From Novosphingobium clariflavum (GTDB lineage Bacteria; Pseudomonadota; Alphaproteobacteria; Sphingomonadales; Sphingomonadaceae): 64,000 bases of DNA. The translations under genes were made by a program, and so were the position numbers. Position 1 is the stretch's first letter; the number at the start of each line of letters is the position of its first letter. Below, piece after piece: positions 35,514 through 43,921 of the stretch. The notes under the pieces are model-generated. The model did no database searches and had not been told where the DNA came from. It was given only the letters and a program-made list of their open reading frames with translations. The DNA is taken from positions 62,001 through 126,000 of the forward strand of contig NZ_JAPCWC010000002.1 in the NCBI RefSeq assembly GCF_026420865.1. The letters are read 5' to 3'.

Positions 35514-37187
35514 ATGACCATGCTGAAAGACCCCTCGGTCAAGTACCGCCCCTTCCCGCAGATCGACCTGCCGAACCGCCAGTGGCCCTCGCAGGTCATC
35601 ACCAAGGCGCCGCGCTGGCTCTCGACCGACCTGCGTGACGGCAACCAGGCGCTGATCGACCCGATGGGCGCGGAGAAGAAGAACCGCTTCTTCGACCTCT
35701 TGGTCAAGGTGGGCCTCAAGGAAATCGAAGTCGGCTTCCCCAGCGCCGGCGCGACCGAGTTCGACTTCATCAGCGGCCTCGTCAAGAACGAGCGCATTCC
35801 CGAAGACGTCCTGGTCCAGGTGCTGACCCAATCGCGCGAAGACCTGATCACCCGCTCGTTCGAGAGCCTGGAAGGCGTCCACGCGGCGATCGTCCACCTC
35901 TACAACGCCGTCTCGCCGCTGTGGCGCACCGTGGTGTTCGGCATGGAGCCGCACGAGATCAAGGGCATCGCCCAGAACGGCGCCAAGATCCTGCGCGATC
36001 AGGCGGCGAAGTATCCGCAGACCAAGTGGCAGTTCGAATACTCGCCCGAGACCTTCTCGACCGCCGAACTCGATTTCTCGATCGAGGTCTGCGAGGCGGT
36101 GATGGACATCCTGCAGCCGACGCCGGAAAATCCCATCATCCTCAACCTGCCGGCCACGGTCGAGGCGGCAACGCCCAACGTCTACGCCGACCAGATCGAG
36201 TATTTCTGCCGCAACCTGCCGAACCGCGATTCGGCGGTGATCTCGCTGCACACCCATAACGACCGCGGCACCGGCGTCGCCGCCGCCGAACTAGGCCTGA
36301 TGGCCGGCGCCGACCGCGTCGAAGGCTGCCTGTTCGGCAATGGCGAACGCACCGGCAACTGCTGCCTCGTCACCGTGGCGCTGAACATGTACACCCAGGG
36401 CGTGGACCCCGAACTGGACTTCTCGGACATCGACGAAGTGATCCAGACGGTCGAATACTGCAACCAGCTGAAGGTCGCGGAACGCCACCCCTATGGCGGC
36501 GAACTGGTTTTCACCGCTTTCTCCGGCAGCCATCAGGACGCCATCAAGAAGGGCTTCGCCGCGCAGGAAAAGCGCAACGACGAGCTCTGGTCGGTGCCCT
36601 ACCTGCCGATCGACCCCGCCGATCTCGGCCGCGACTACGAAGCGGTGATCCGTGTCAACTCGCAGTCCGGCAAGGGCGGTTTCGCCTGGGTGATCGAGCA
36701 GGACCAGGGCCTCAAGCTGCCCAAGCGCATGCAGGCACACTTCTCCAAGCACGTGCAGAACCTGGCCGACGAACTGGGCCGTGAACTGCAGGCTGCCGAC
36801 ATCTGGGACGTGTTCAAGCAGGCCTACCGCCTCGACGATCCGCAGCACTTCGCGCTGATCGACTACGAGGAGGCCAAGCGCCCCGACGGCACCCGTGTCT
36901 TTGCCGGCAAGATCGGCGTCGACGGCAAGGAACAGACCGTTTCGGGCCGCGGCAACGGGCTGATCTCCTCGGTCACCGCGACGCTCGCCGAAAGCTTCGG
37001 CGTCAGCCTCGAAGTGCGCGACTATGCCGAGCATTCGATGGGCAAGAGCTCGGACGCCCGCGCCGCCGCTTACGTCGAATGCGTAACACCGGACGGCCGC
37101 ACCATCTGGGGTGTCGGCATTGACGAGGACGTGGCCACAGCTTCGGTGCGGGCCGTCCTCAGCGCCGCAAACGAAGCGCGAATCTGA
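35514..37187 (+). CDS. leuA: 2-isopropylmalate synthase
   Basis: LeuA condenses 2-oxoisovalerate with acetyl-CoA, the first committed step of leucine synthesis. It is 557 residues, the longer class with an N-terminal extension (KYRPFPQIDLPNRQWPSQVI). The catalytic barrel carries STDLRDGNQALIDPM with the metal-binding aspartate and HTHNDRGTGVAAAELGLMAG. The C-terminal regulatory domain (from about residue 420) binds leucine for feedback. A second ATG two codons in is also possible. The leucine leader upstream implies attenuation as a second control. Confidence 0.96.
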   Translation: MTMLKDPSVKYRPFPQIDLPNRQWPSQVITKAPRWLSTDLRDGNQALIDPMGAEKKNRFFDLLVKVGLKEIEVGFPSAGATEFDFISGLVKNERIPEDVLVQVLTQSREDLITRSFESLEGVHAAIVHLYNAVSPLWRTVVFGMEPHEIKGIAQNGAKILRDQAAKYPQTKWQFEYSPETFSTAELDFSIEVCEAVMDILQPTPENPIILNLPATVEAATPNVYADQIEYFCRNLPNRDSAVISLHTHNDRGTGVAAAELGLMAGADRVEGCLFGNGERTGNCCLVTVALNMYTQGVDPELDFSDIDEVIQTVEYCNQLKVAERHPYGGELVFTAFSGSHQDAIKKGFAAQEKRNDELWSVPYLPIDPADLGRDYEAVIRVNSQSGKGGFAWVIEQDQGLKLPKRMQAHFSKHVQNLADELGRELQAADIWDVFKQAYRLDDPQHFALIDYEEAKRPDGTRVFAGKIGVDGKEQTVSGRGNGLISSVTATLAESFGVSLEVRDYAEHSMGKSSDARAAAYVECVTPDGRTIWGVGIDEDVATASVRAVLSAANEARI

Positions 37188-37196
37188 TCACGCAAG

Positions 37197-37231
37197 CGGA
37201 GAAGGTCGCGACCGGCCTTCTCCGTTTTTTT
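37197..37231 (+). terminator. Rho-independent terminator after leuA
   Basis: A nine-base-pair stem CGGAGAAGG/CCTTCTCCG (37197-37224) with a ten-base loop is followed by seven T residues. Confidence 0.88.
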
Positions 37232-37452
37232 CGGGAAACTCATGGGGGCCCGCGCGGGCAAGGAGCCCGTAGAAGTCCCCGGCCAGCGCGATGGACGCCT
37301 TTCGCGAATTTCCTAAAAAATTCTGACATTTATTCTCAGGCGAACACAGTAGACACTCGCTTCGTCGGCAAAATCGCTTCGACTCCTCGAATTGTGACTA
37401 CCTGCCGAAGTTCTGGCGATTTATCCCGAATAGACAATAATATCGGGTGCCT

Positions 37453-38307
37453 ATGCAGTTCTATCTCGCCACCTCCTTCATCTTCCCGCGATCCTTGCGC
37501 CTGCGCCTGTTCGCCGTGTGCTTCGTCGCCACGCACCTGCCGCTGATCGGCTACTGCATCTGGGGGGCGGCGACGGGTCGCATCGCGCTGATCGAGTTCG
37601 CCTTGCTGACGCTGGCGACCGTGATCGGCACGGTCATCGCGCTGTTCGGCATCGGCGCCCTGCTCGATCCGATCCACGCACTAGCTAAGGCGCTTCACGC
37701 CGCGGACGAGGAAACACCCTCGCTCCCGCAAGTCGGCGACGTGATCCAGACGCTCTACGCCGGCGTACACCGCGCTGCCACCGCCACGCGCTCACAGATG
37801 GAAGACCTCAGCATCGCGGCACTCGAAGACCCGCTCACCGGGATCGCCAACCGCCGCGGTTTTCTCGAACAGGTCGCCGCACTCTCACCGGAGCGAAGCC
37901 ACGGCTGTCTGGCCATCGTCGACATCGACTTCTTCAAGCAGGTCAATGACCGGCTCGGTCACGACCAGGGAGACCGGGTGCTCTGCGCCTTTGCCGACCG
38001 CCTTTCCGCCCAGATCCGCCGCGTCGACCTTGTCGCCCGCTGGGGCGGCGAGGAATTCGCCATCCTTTTCCGCGAAAGCACGGAAGAGGAGGCCGACTGG
38101 ATACTGAGCCGGATCGCCGCGCAGATGCGCGAGACGCCGATCGGCGAAGTGGACGGCCGCACCATCACCTTTTCCGCCGGGGTCAGCCGCTGGCGCGGCG
38201 AAGATGTCGAGGAAGCGCTCCAGCTTGCCGACCAAGCCCTCTACGACGCCAAGCGCGGCGGCCGCGACCGTGTCTGCCGCTCGGGACACACCGGGGCCGA
38301 AGCCTAG
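37453..38307 (+). CDS. Membrane-anchored diguanylate cyclase (GGDEF)
   Basis: This enzyme makes cyclic di-GMP. It is 284 residues from the ATG at 37453; a GTG six bases earlier is possible. Two N-terminal membrane spans (about 17-40 and 46-70) lead through a short helical linker to the GGDEF domain with DPLTGIANRRGFLEQ. The active site is GGEEF, and an RRVD inhibitory I-site lies five residues before it, so product inhibition is expected. No periplasmic sensor domain of any size is present. The 260 bp upstream is unusually AT-rich. Confidence 0.93.
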   Translation: MQFYLATSFIFPRSLRLRLFAVCFVATHLPLIGYCIWGAATGRIALIEFALLTLATVIGTVIALFGIGALLDPIHALAKALHAADEETPSLPQVGDVIQTLYAGVHRAATATRSQMEDLSIAALEDPLTGIANRRGFLEQVAALSPERSHGCLAIVDIDFFKQVNDRLGHDQGDRVLCAFADRLSAQIRRVDLVARWGGEEFAILFRESTEEEADWILSRIAAQMRETPIGEVDGRTITFSAGVSRWRGEDVEEALQLADQALYDAKRGGRDRVCRSGHTGAEA

Positions 38308-38327
38308 GCGGCGTGGTCCCGTGATGA

Positions 38328-38358
38328 AAAAGGGCGGCCCCACGGGGCCGCCCTTTTC
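38328..38358. terminator. Bidirectional terminator between GGDEF and nitronate-monooxygenase genes
   Basis: AAAGGGCGGCCCC and GGGGCCGCCCTTT form a long GC stem with A residues before it and TTTTCTTATTT after, serving both convergent genes. Confidence 0.85.
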
Positions 38359-38384
38359 TTATTTGCCAGACGCTCTGCGCGGGA

Positions 38385-39791
38385 TCAGTCGCCCGTCAGG
38401 ATACGATCCACGAGTTCCTTCACGGTCGGCGTGTAGCCGTTCGAATAGAACGGATCCTGCTTGAACTTGTAAGCCGCATGCCCCGCAAACATCAGGTTCT
38501 GGTCGACCGGGCCGCCATGAGCGATGTCCTGCAGGGTCTTCTGGATGCAGAAGCTGCGCGGATCGGCGAGGCGACCGGTGGTGTAGTCATCATGGTCCTT
38601 CCACGACGAGAAACCGCAGTGCGAGAGGCAGCCCATGCAGTCAGCCTGATCCTGGCGGATCTCATCGCGTTCAGCCGGGTTCACGAAGATGATCGTGTCG
38701 TCGGGAGTGCGCAGGCCATCGGTGAAGCCCTGGGCCGACCAGGCGCGGGCGCGGTCGAGATCCTTGGGGGCGACCCAGAAGTTCTTGCCCTTGACGCCGA
38801 CATCAAGGCGCACGGTGTGCTCGCCCGCTTCCACCTTCGAATAGGGGATCTGACGCTCCGAACGGGCCTCCAGATTGCGCAGGAACGGGTTGCGCACGGC
38901 CGACGAGTAGAAGCCGGTGGGCGAGAAGCGGTGGAGCAGCACATCACCGGGTTCGAGCGTGCGCAGGTGGTCCTTCCACTCCTGCGGGATCGGGCTTTCC
39001 TGCGTCAGCAGCGGACGCGTGCCGTACTGGAAGGCGATCGAGCCGAGTTCGGGATTGTCGATCCAGTTTTCCCAGTCGCGCAGGAACCAGACGCCGCCGG
39101 CCATGACGATCGGCACCGAATCCGCGATACCCTCGGCGCGCATGGTGTCGCGCAGCGCCTTCACGCGGGGGTACGGATCTTCCGGCTTCAGCGGATCTTC
39201 GGCGTTCGACAGGCCGTTGTGACCACCGGCAAGCCAGGGATCTTCATAAACCACCGCGCCCAGCAGGTCGGAAACCTTGTGGTAGGCACGCTTCCACAGC
39301 GCACGGAACGCACGCGCGGAGCTGACGATCGGCAGATAGTTGACGTTGAAGCGCGCCGCGATCTCGGACAGCTTGTAGGGCATGCCCGCGCCGCACGTGA
39401 CGCCGGCAACCATGCCCTTGGTCTTTTCCAGGACGCCTTCGAGAATCGTCTGGGCGCCGCCCATTTCCCACAGGACGTTGATGTTGATCGCGCCCTTGCC
39501 GTTCGAAATCTCGTAGGCACGGCGCACCTGCTCGACCGCGCCGTCGATGGCATAGTCGATCAGTTCCTGGTGACGTTCCTTGCGGGTGAGCGCGCGGTAG
39601 ATCTGGGGGACGATCTTGCCTTCCGCATCATAGCTGTCCGCATTGACGGCACTGACGGTGCCGATGCCGCCGGCCGCCGCCCAGGCGCCCGAGCTCATGT
39701 GATTGGTCGCGGCAACGCCCTTGCCACCCTCGACGAGCGGCCAGACTTCGCGTCCACCATAGACAATCGGCTTGAGACCCTTGAAACCCAT
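38385..39791 (-). CDS. Nitronate monooxygenase / 2-nitropropane dioxygenase family flavoprotein
   Basis: The family binds FMN in a TIM barrel and oxidises nitronates or acts in related flavin reactions. The ATG at 39791 gives 468 residues; a TTG four codons earlier is possible. Features include TNHMSSGAWAAAGGIGTVSA, GMVAGVTCGAGMPYKLSEIA and DSVPIVMAGGVWFLRDWENW. The C-terminus is longer than in simple nitronate monooxygenases and carries a cysteine cluster CMGCLSHCGF (about residues 405-414). The true substrate is unknown. Confidence 0.85.
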   Translation of the reverse strand: MGFKGLKPIVYGGREVWPLVEGGKGVAATNHMSSGAWAAAGGIGTVSAVNADSYDAEGKIVPQIYRALTRKERHQELIDYAIDGAVEQVRRAYEISNGKGAININVLWEMGGAQTILEGVLEKTKGMVAGVTCGAGMPYKLSEIAARFNVNYLPIVSSARAFRALWKRAYHKVSDLLGAVVYEDPWLAGGHNGLSNAEDPLKPEDPYPRVKALRDTMRAEGIADSVPIVMAGGVWFLRDWENWIDNPELGSIAFQYGTRPLLTQESPIPQEWKDHLRTLEPGDVLLHRFSPTGFYSSAVRNPFLRNLEARSERQIPYSKVEAGEHTVRLDVGVKGKNFWVAPKDLDRARAWSAQGFTDGLRTPDDTIIFVNPAERDEIRQDQADCMGCLSHCGFSSWKDHDDYTTGRLADPRSFCIQKTLQDIAHGGPVDQNLMFAGHAAYKFKQDPFYSNGYTPTVKELVDRILTGD

Positions 39792-39862
39792 CTTCTCTTT
39801 CAACTTTCCCCCGGCGCGGCGGGTCGATCAGACCTGCCTTATACGCCCTGTGTGAATGACGC

Positions 39863-40618
39863 TCACCTGTTTTGCGTCGTCGATTTTCCGGATAGTCGAC
39901 ACGGCACGATACTGGCCGGATCGGGCCGCTCCCCGGTGGCTTCGAACTGGGCGAAATAACCTTGGAGTTCCGGCTTACGGACAAATTCCGTCAAACGAAA
40001 CCCCACGGCGCCAAATTCGCAGAAAAGCAGTTGCGGCGACATGCCATGGCTGTCGCTGGCCCGGTCAGCCTCGACCACCACGACCTTGCCACCCTTGCGC
40101 AGCGCCGGCTGAAGCCGCCACAGGAATGCGTAAGGCTCGCTCACTTCATGATAGACATGGACCAGGAATACCCGGTCGAAACTCTTCTCGGGCAGGCTCG
40201 GATCATCACTGCGCCCGAGCTTGATCGAAACGTTGTCGAGCTGTTCGCGCAGCACGCGCTGGCCCAGCCGTTCGTTGGCGCCGCGATCGATGTCTTCGGC
40301 GAGCACCCGGCCACGGCTCCCCACCCGCTTTGCAAGCCGGACAGTGTAATAGCCCTCGCCAGCGCCGATATCGGCCACGGTCATACCCGGTGCGATCCGG
40401 GCGAGGTCCATGACCACTTCGGCCTCGTGCAGGGAGTCGCGCTGGACTTCGCTCCCGAAATCGGTCTCGCTGGCCTTGGAAACCGGGCGGTCCGCCACCG
40501 GGAAGGCACGCGCCGTCTCCGGCCGCCCGTCATCCGGCGCCTTCTGCTGGCATGCCGCAAGCGCCAGCACAAAGGCCAGCAAAGCGGTTCGACCGGAAAG
40601 GGGACGAGGCAAACGCAT
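39863..40618 (-). CDS. SAM-dependent methyltransferase-like protein with lipoprotein signal
   Basis: The start at 40618 (MRLPRPLSGRTALLAFVLAL) gives 251 residues with a lipobox LALAAC, cleavage before Cys23. A Rossmann methyltransferase domain follows: VADIGAGEGYYTVRLAKRVG is motif I and RVLAEDID motif II, with VYHEVSEPYAFLWRLQPALR further on. Lipidation would place the domain outside the cytoplasm, where SAM is not expected, so either it is not a SAM enzyme in life or the signal is misread. A longer frame to 40723 would hide the signal but overlaps prfB. Confidence 0.78.
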   Translation of the reverse strand: MRLPRPLSGRTALLAFVLALAACQQKAPDDGRPETARAFPVADRPVSKASETDFGSEVQRDSLHEAEVVMDLARIAPGMTVADIGAGEGYYTVRLAKRVGSRGRVLAEDIDRGANERLGQRVLREQLDNVSIKLGRSDDPSLPEKSFDRVFLVHVYHEVSEPYAFLWRLQPALRKGGKVVVVEADRASDSHGMSPQLLFCEFGAVGFRLTEFVRKPELQGYFAQFEATGERPDPASIVPCRLSGKSTTQNR

Positions 40619-40691
40619 GCGGCCCTTTAGCGGTTCGGCCCGCGCTTGGCAAAACACTCTGCCGCAAGCGCCGGGCCGATGCCACCACGGA

Positions 40692-41819
40692 TCAATCGAC
40701 GTCTTCGACCTCGACCTTTTCACCCGTCACGCGCTGGGACAGCGCGGCGGCCATGAACGGATCGAGCGCGCCGTCGAGCACGTCACCCGGCGCGGTCGAA
40801 ACGACACCGGTGCGCAGGTCCTTCACCTGCTGATAGGGCTGGAGAACGTAGGAACGGATCTGGTGGCCCCAGCCGATGTCGCTCTTCGAGGCATGCTCCG
40901 CGCTGGCGGCTTCCTCGCGCTTGCGCATTTCTTCCTCGAACATGCGCGCCTTCAGCATGCCCATCGCGATTTCGCGGTTCTTGTGCTGCGAACGGTCGAT
41001 CTGGCTCGCCACGACGATGCCCGAGGGACCATGGGTGATACGCACCGCCGAGTCCGTGGTGTTGACGTGCTGACCGCCCGCGCCGGAAGCGCGATAGGTA
41101 TCGATCTTCAGGTCGGCCGGGTTGATCTCGATCTCGAAGCTGTCGTCGATCACCGGATAGACCCAGACCGACGAGAAGCTGGTGTGGCGACGCGCCGAGC
41201 TGTCATAGGGGCTGATGCGGACCAGGCGGTGGACGCCGCTCTCGGTCTTGGCATAGCCATAGGCGTTCTCGCCCTTGATCAGCAGGGTGCAGCTCTTGAT
41301 GCCCGCGGCTTCACCGGCGTGATAATCCACCAGCTCCACCTTGTAGCCGTGACGCTCGGCCCAGCGCGTATACATGCGCTGGAGCATCTCGGCCCAGTCC
41401 TGGCTCTCGGTACCGCCGGCACCGGCATGGACTTCAAGGTAGGTGTCGTTGCCGTCGGCCTCGCCCGAAAGCAGCGCAGTGACCTTGTCATGATCGGCGC
41501 GTTCGGCAAGGGCGGCCAGCGCGGCGATACCTTCATTGATGGTATCTTCGTCGCCTTCCATCTCGCCCAGTTCGACAAACTCGACGGCGTCCTGCATCTC
41601 GCGGCTGATCTCGTTCACCGCGCCGATCGAGGCTTCAAGGCGGCGACGTTCCTTCATCACCGCTTCGGCTTCCTTGGGCTTGTCCCACAGCGTAGGATCT
41701 TCGACGCGCGCATTCAGCTCGTCGAACCGGCGCAGGGCACGGTCCCAGTCGAGGAACTTGCGGACCAGCGCGAGGGCCTTCTCGATACGCGCAATGTGGG
41801 CCTGCCCTTCGGCACGCAT
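40692..41819 (-). CDS. prfB: Peptide chain release factor 2
   Basis: RF2 ends translation at UGA and UAA. The start at 41819 (MRAEGQAHIARIEKALALVR) gives 375 residues in a single frame; there is no in-frame UGA or programmed +1 site like that of E. coli. The peptidyl-hydrolysis motif is SGAGGQHVNTTDSAVRITH. The codon-recognition loop reads ISPYDSSARRHTSF, with SPY where E. coli has SPF. The sequence upstream is short and the next gene (minus) begins at 42523. Confidence 0.97.
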   Translation of the reverse strand: MRAEGQAHIARIEKALALVRKFLDWDRALRRFDELNARVEDPTLWDKPKEAEAVMKERRRLEASIGAVNEISREMQDAVEFVELGEMEGDEDTINEGIAALAALAERADHDKVTALLSGEADGNDTYLEVHAGAGGTESQDWAEMLQRMYTRWAERHGYKVELVDYHAGEAAGIKSCTLLIKGENAYGYAKTESGVHRLVRISPYDSSARRHTSFSSVWVYPVIDDSFEIEINPADLKIDTYRASGAGGQHVNTTDSAVRITHGPSGIVVASQIDRSQHKNREIAMGMLKARMFEEEMRKREEAASAEHASKSDIGWGHQIRSYVLQPYQQVKDLRTGVVSTAPGDVLDGALDPFMAAALSQRVTGEKVEVEDVD

Positions 41820-41980
41820 GACTTGAAACTCCCAAGAAACGCCCATGACTCCGGTGCCGCGCATAGCGGACCGACGACATAAGTAAAGCACGCGAGCCGC
41901 CGGATACCGGCGCACGACGCGGGAAAGCGGCGCTATTACCCGCGGAGGGGGGTAATGTTCAAGTGCCGTGAACGGACTTC

Positions 41981-42523
41981 TCAGTCCTTCAGTTTCTTCA
42001 CCGCCGCAAGCGTCAGCTTCACATGGTCGCGGTAGTCGAGATCGGAATGGACCATGACGATCTTCCCGTTTTGCGCGATCACATAGCTGGTGCGGTCGGT
42101 CATGCCGGCGGGTGCGCCTTCGCGCTTCAACGCAACATCATAGGCCTTGATGACTGCCGGGGCGGCCACGGCAACCGTGAACTTGTCCCGGCAGGCCTCC
42201 GTCGAGAATTTCTGAAGCGTGGGCAGGTCGTCGTTCGACATACCCACCACGGTAGCGCCCAGCTTGGCAAAATCGTCGGTTGCATCAGCGAAGGCGTGCG
42301 CCTCCAGCGTGCAGCCCTGCGTGAAGGCCTTGGGGTAGAAATAGAGGACAACCGGCCCCTTCTTCAGCGCCGCCTTGAGGTCGAAGGACATGACCTTGCC
42401 CCCCTTGGCGCCCTGCGTCGAGAAGACCGGCGCCTTGGCACCGACGGGCAACGCCGCATCGGCCGCGCCGGCGGAAACAACAAGAGCCATGGCGGCGGCG
42501 AGAGCGGGAAAAGTCTTGCGCAT
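41981..42523 (-). CDS. Exported peroxiredoxin
   Basis: The ATG at 42523 gives 180 residues with a signal peptide (MRKTFPALAAAMALVVSAGA, cut near ADA). A thioredoxin-fold peroxidase of the AhpC/TSA type follows. The peroxidatic cysteine lies in YPKAFTQGCTLEAHAFAD, and a possible resolving cysteine in STEACRDKF. It should reduce peroxides in the periplasm. The thiol donor is not apparent. No regulator such as OxyR is adjacent. Confidence 0.9.
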   Translation of the reverse strand: MRKTFPALAAAMALVVSAGAADAALPVGAKAPVFSTQGAKGGKVMSFDLKAALKKGPVVLYFYPKAFTQGCTLEAHAFADATDDFAKLGATVVGMSNDDLPTLQKFSTEACRDKFTVAVAAPAVIKAYDVALKREGAPAGMTDRTSYVIAQNGKIVMVHSDLDYRDHVKLTLAAVKKLKD

Positions 42524-42601
42524 GGCGCGCAATCTGGACCTTGGGAGGGAGGCTGTCCAGCCCCCTTCCCCGGCCGCCTTGCGCAGCGCTATTCCCGCAG
42601 C

Positions 42602-42832
42602 TTACTCGATATAGCCGAGAACCGTTCCCACTTCGTAGGTCTCGCCGATGGCAGCCACGATCTTCAGCGTGCCGGACGCCGGAGCCTCCACCTCGTTGGT
42701 CGACTTGTCAGCCTCGAGCGAGAACAGCGGCTGACCTTCGGCAACCTGGTCTCCATCACTGGCAAGCCATTCCGCGATCTGCCCTTCCTGCATGGAGAAG
42801 CCGATCTTGGGGAGCAGGATTTCAACGGCCAT
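42602..42832 (-). CDS. Stand-alone lipoyl-domain protein
   Basis: The start at 42832 (MAVEILLPKIGFSMQEGQIA) gives 76 residues, a complete lipoyl domain and nothing else. The attachment lysine is Lys43 in SLEADKSTNEVEAPASGTLK, as in 2-oxoacid dehydrogenase E2 proteins; a biotin-type AMKM motif is absent. No E1, E2 core or E3 gene is nearby. The longer frame to 42868 has no homology. It precedes the acid phosphatase and LuxC/LuxE genes on the same strand, but with about 100-130 bp gaps between them. Confidence 0.88.
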   Translation of the reverse strand: MAVEILLPKIGFSMQEGQIAEWLASDGDQVAEGQPLFSLEADKSTNEVEAPASGTLKIVAAIGETYEVGTVLGYIE

Positions 42833-42937
42833 GGTTTTTTCTCGATCCTTTGCGATGTCTTTGACCATTGCCTATCGCGCACCCGCGCACCGGCATAGGG
42901 CCGAGCGCGCGGGCACATGCAGGTTTCGCCGGTACGA

Positions 42938-43792
42938 TTACATCGCCAGCGCCGCGTTTTCTCGCGCACAGTCCGGCGCGGCCAGAGAAGCGCGCTTTTC
43001 AGCCAGTTCCGCACGGGCTGCCGCCATGTCGGCGGCAAAGGCGGGATCGGCATTCAGGCGCGCAAACACCGTCGCGGCGACCACCCGGCCTTCCTCGATA
43101 TCGCTCAACCAGTGGACATTGCAGATCCGGCGGCTCTCCCCGAAGGCCCGCCCGCGCGCCACGAGTTCCCCTGCCCTGTCCGGCACGAGATCGGCAAGGA
43201 TCAACCCCATCCCGAAACCAATCGCGCTGTGCCCGGAAGGATAGGAACCGTCCTTGCGCAGCACCGCCTCCTGATCCGGCGTGCAGGTCGCCTTGCCGTT
43301 TTCCATGAAAGGCCGGGCCCGCTGGTAGCGGTTCTTGGTGCGGTAGCTGGCAAGCCCGAAGTCCATCATCGACTTGAGCAGCAGCGCCTGGACCCTGGGC
43401 GTCGTCTCGGGGCCGATGCGGAAGCCCGCGGCGCAGGAGAACGTATCGGTGACGCTCGGCGTGAACAGGTTGGCATCGATCTTCGCCTGTTCCCAGCGCG
43501 CCGTGCCCTGCATGGCAATCGCAGCACGGGCGCCGTCCTCGTCGCGCGCCATCGCCGCCGATCCCGGCGCAGGCGGCGGAGGATTGAACAGCAGGCTGTT
43601 CGGCGCAGTGCCGCGCGGCAGATAGCTGCCATTGCGCATCACAGCCGCCATGGCCGCCTTCTGCGCATCGTCCGGCGACGTGACGGCTGCCGGCGCGGCA
43701 GCGGCCTGCGGTTCGCTTGACGCGACGGCGGAAGCACAGGCCGCCAGCGCCGCCGCCCCGCCTACGCCGACCAGAATCCGTGCCATCTTCAT
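42938..43792 (-). CDS. Class A non-specific acid phosphatase (PAP2 family)
   Basis: A 284-residue exported phosphatase. The N-terminus has a lipobox-like AALAACAS (Cys19), so it may be a lipoprotein. The three catalytic motifs of the PhoN/PhoC type are present: KNRYQRARP, YPSGHSAIGFGMGL and SRRICNVHWLSD. It would release phosphate from many organic phosphates in the periplasm. It lies between the lipoyl-domain gene and luxC on the same strand. Confidence 0.92.
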   Translation of the reverse strand: MKMARILVGVGGAAALAACASAVASSEPQAAAAPAAVTSPDDAQKAAMAAVMRNGSYLPRGTAPNSLLFNPPPPAPGSAAMARDEDGARAAIAMQGTARWEQAKIDANLFTPSVTDTFSCAAGFRIGPETTPRVQALLLKSMMDFGLASYRTKNRYQRARPFMENGKATCTPDQEAVLRKDGSYPSGHSAIGFGMGLILADLVPDRAGELVARGRAFGESRRICNVHWLSDIEEGRVVAATVFARLNADPAFAADMAAARAELAEKRASLAAPDCARENAALAM

Positions 43793-43921
43793 CCGCGTAA
43801 CTCCTTGTCCCTAAACCCCGACGCCCGCTGCCAGACAGAAGGCGCCCGAGCCTGGGACTAGCAGCTACAACGCCGCCGCCTATCGGGATTTGCGAGCAAT
43901 TTGACGGGTATCGCTCCTGCA

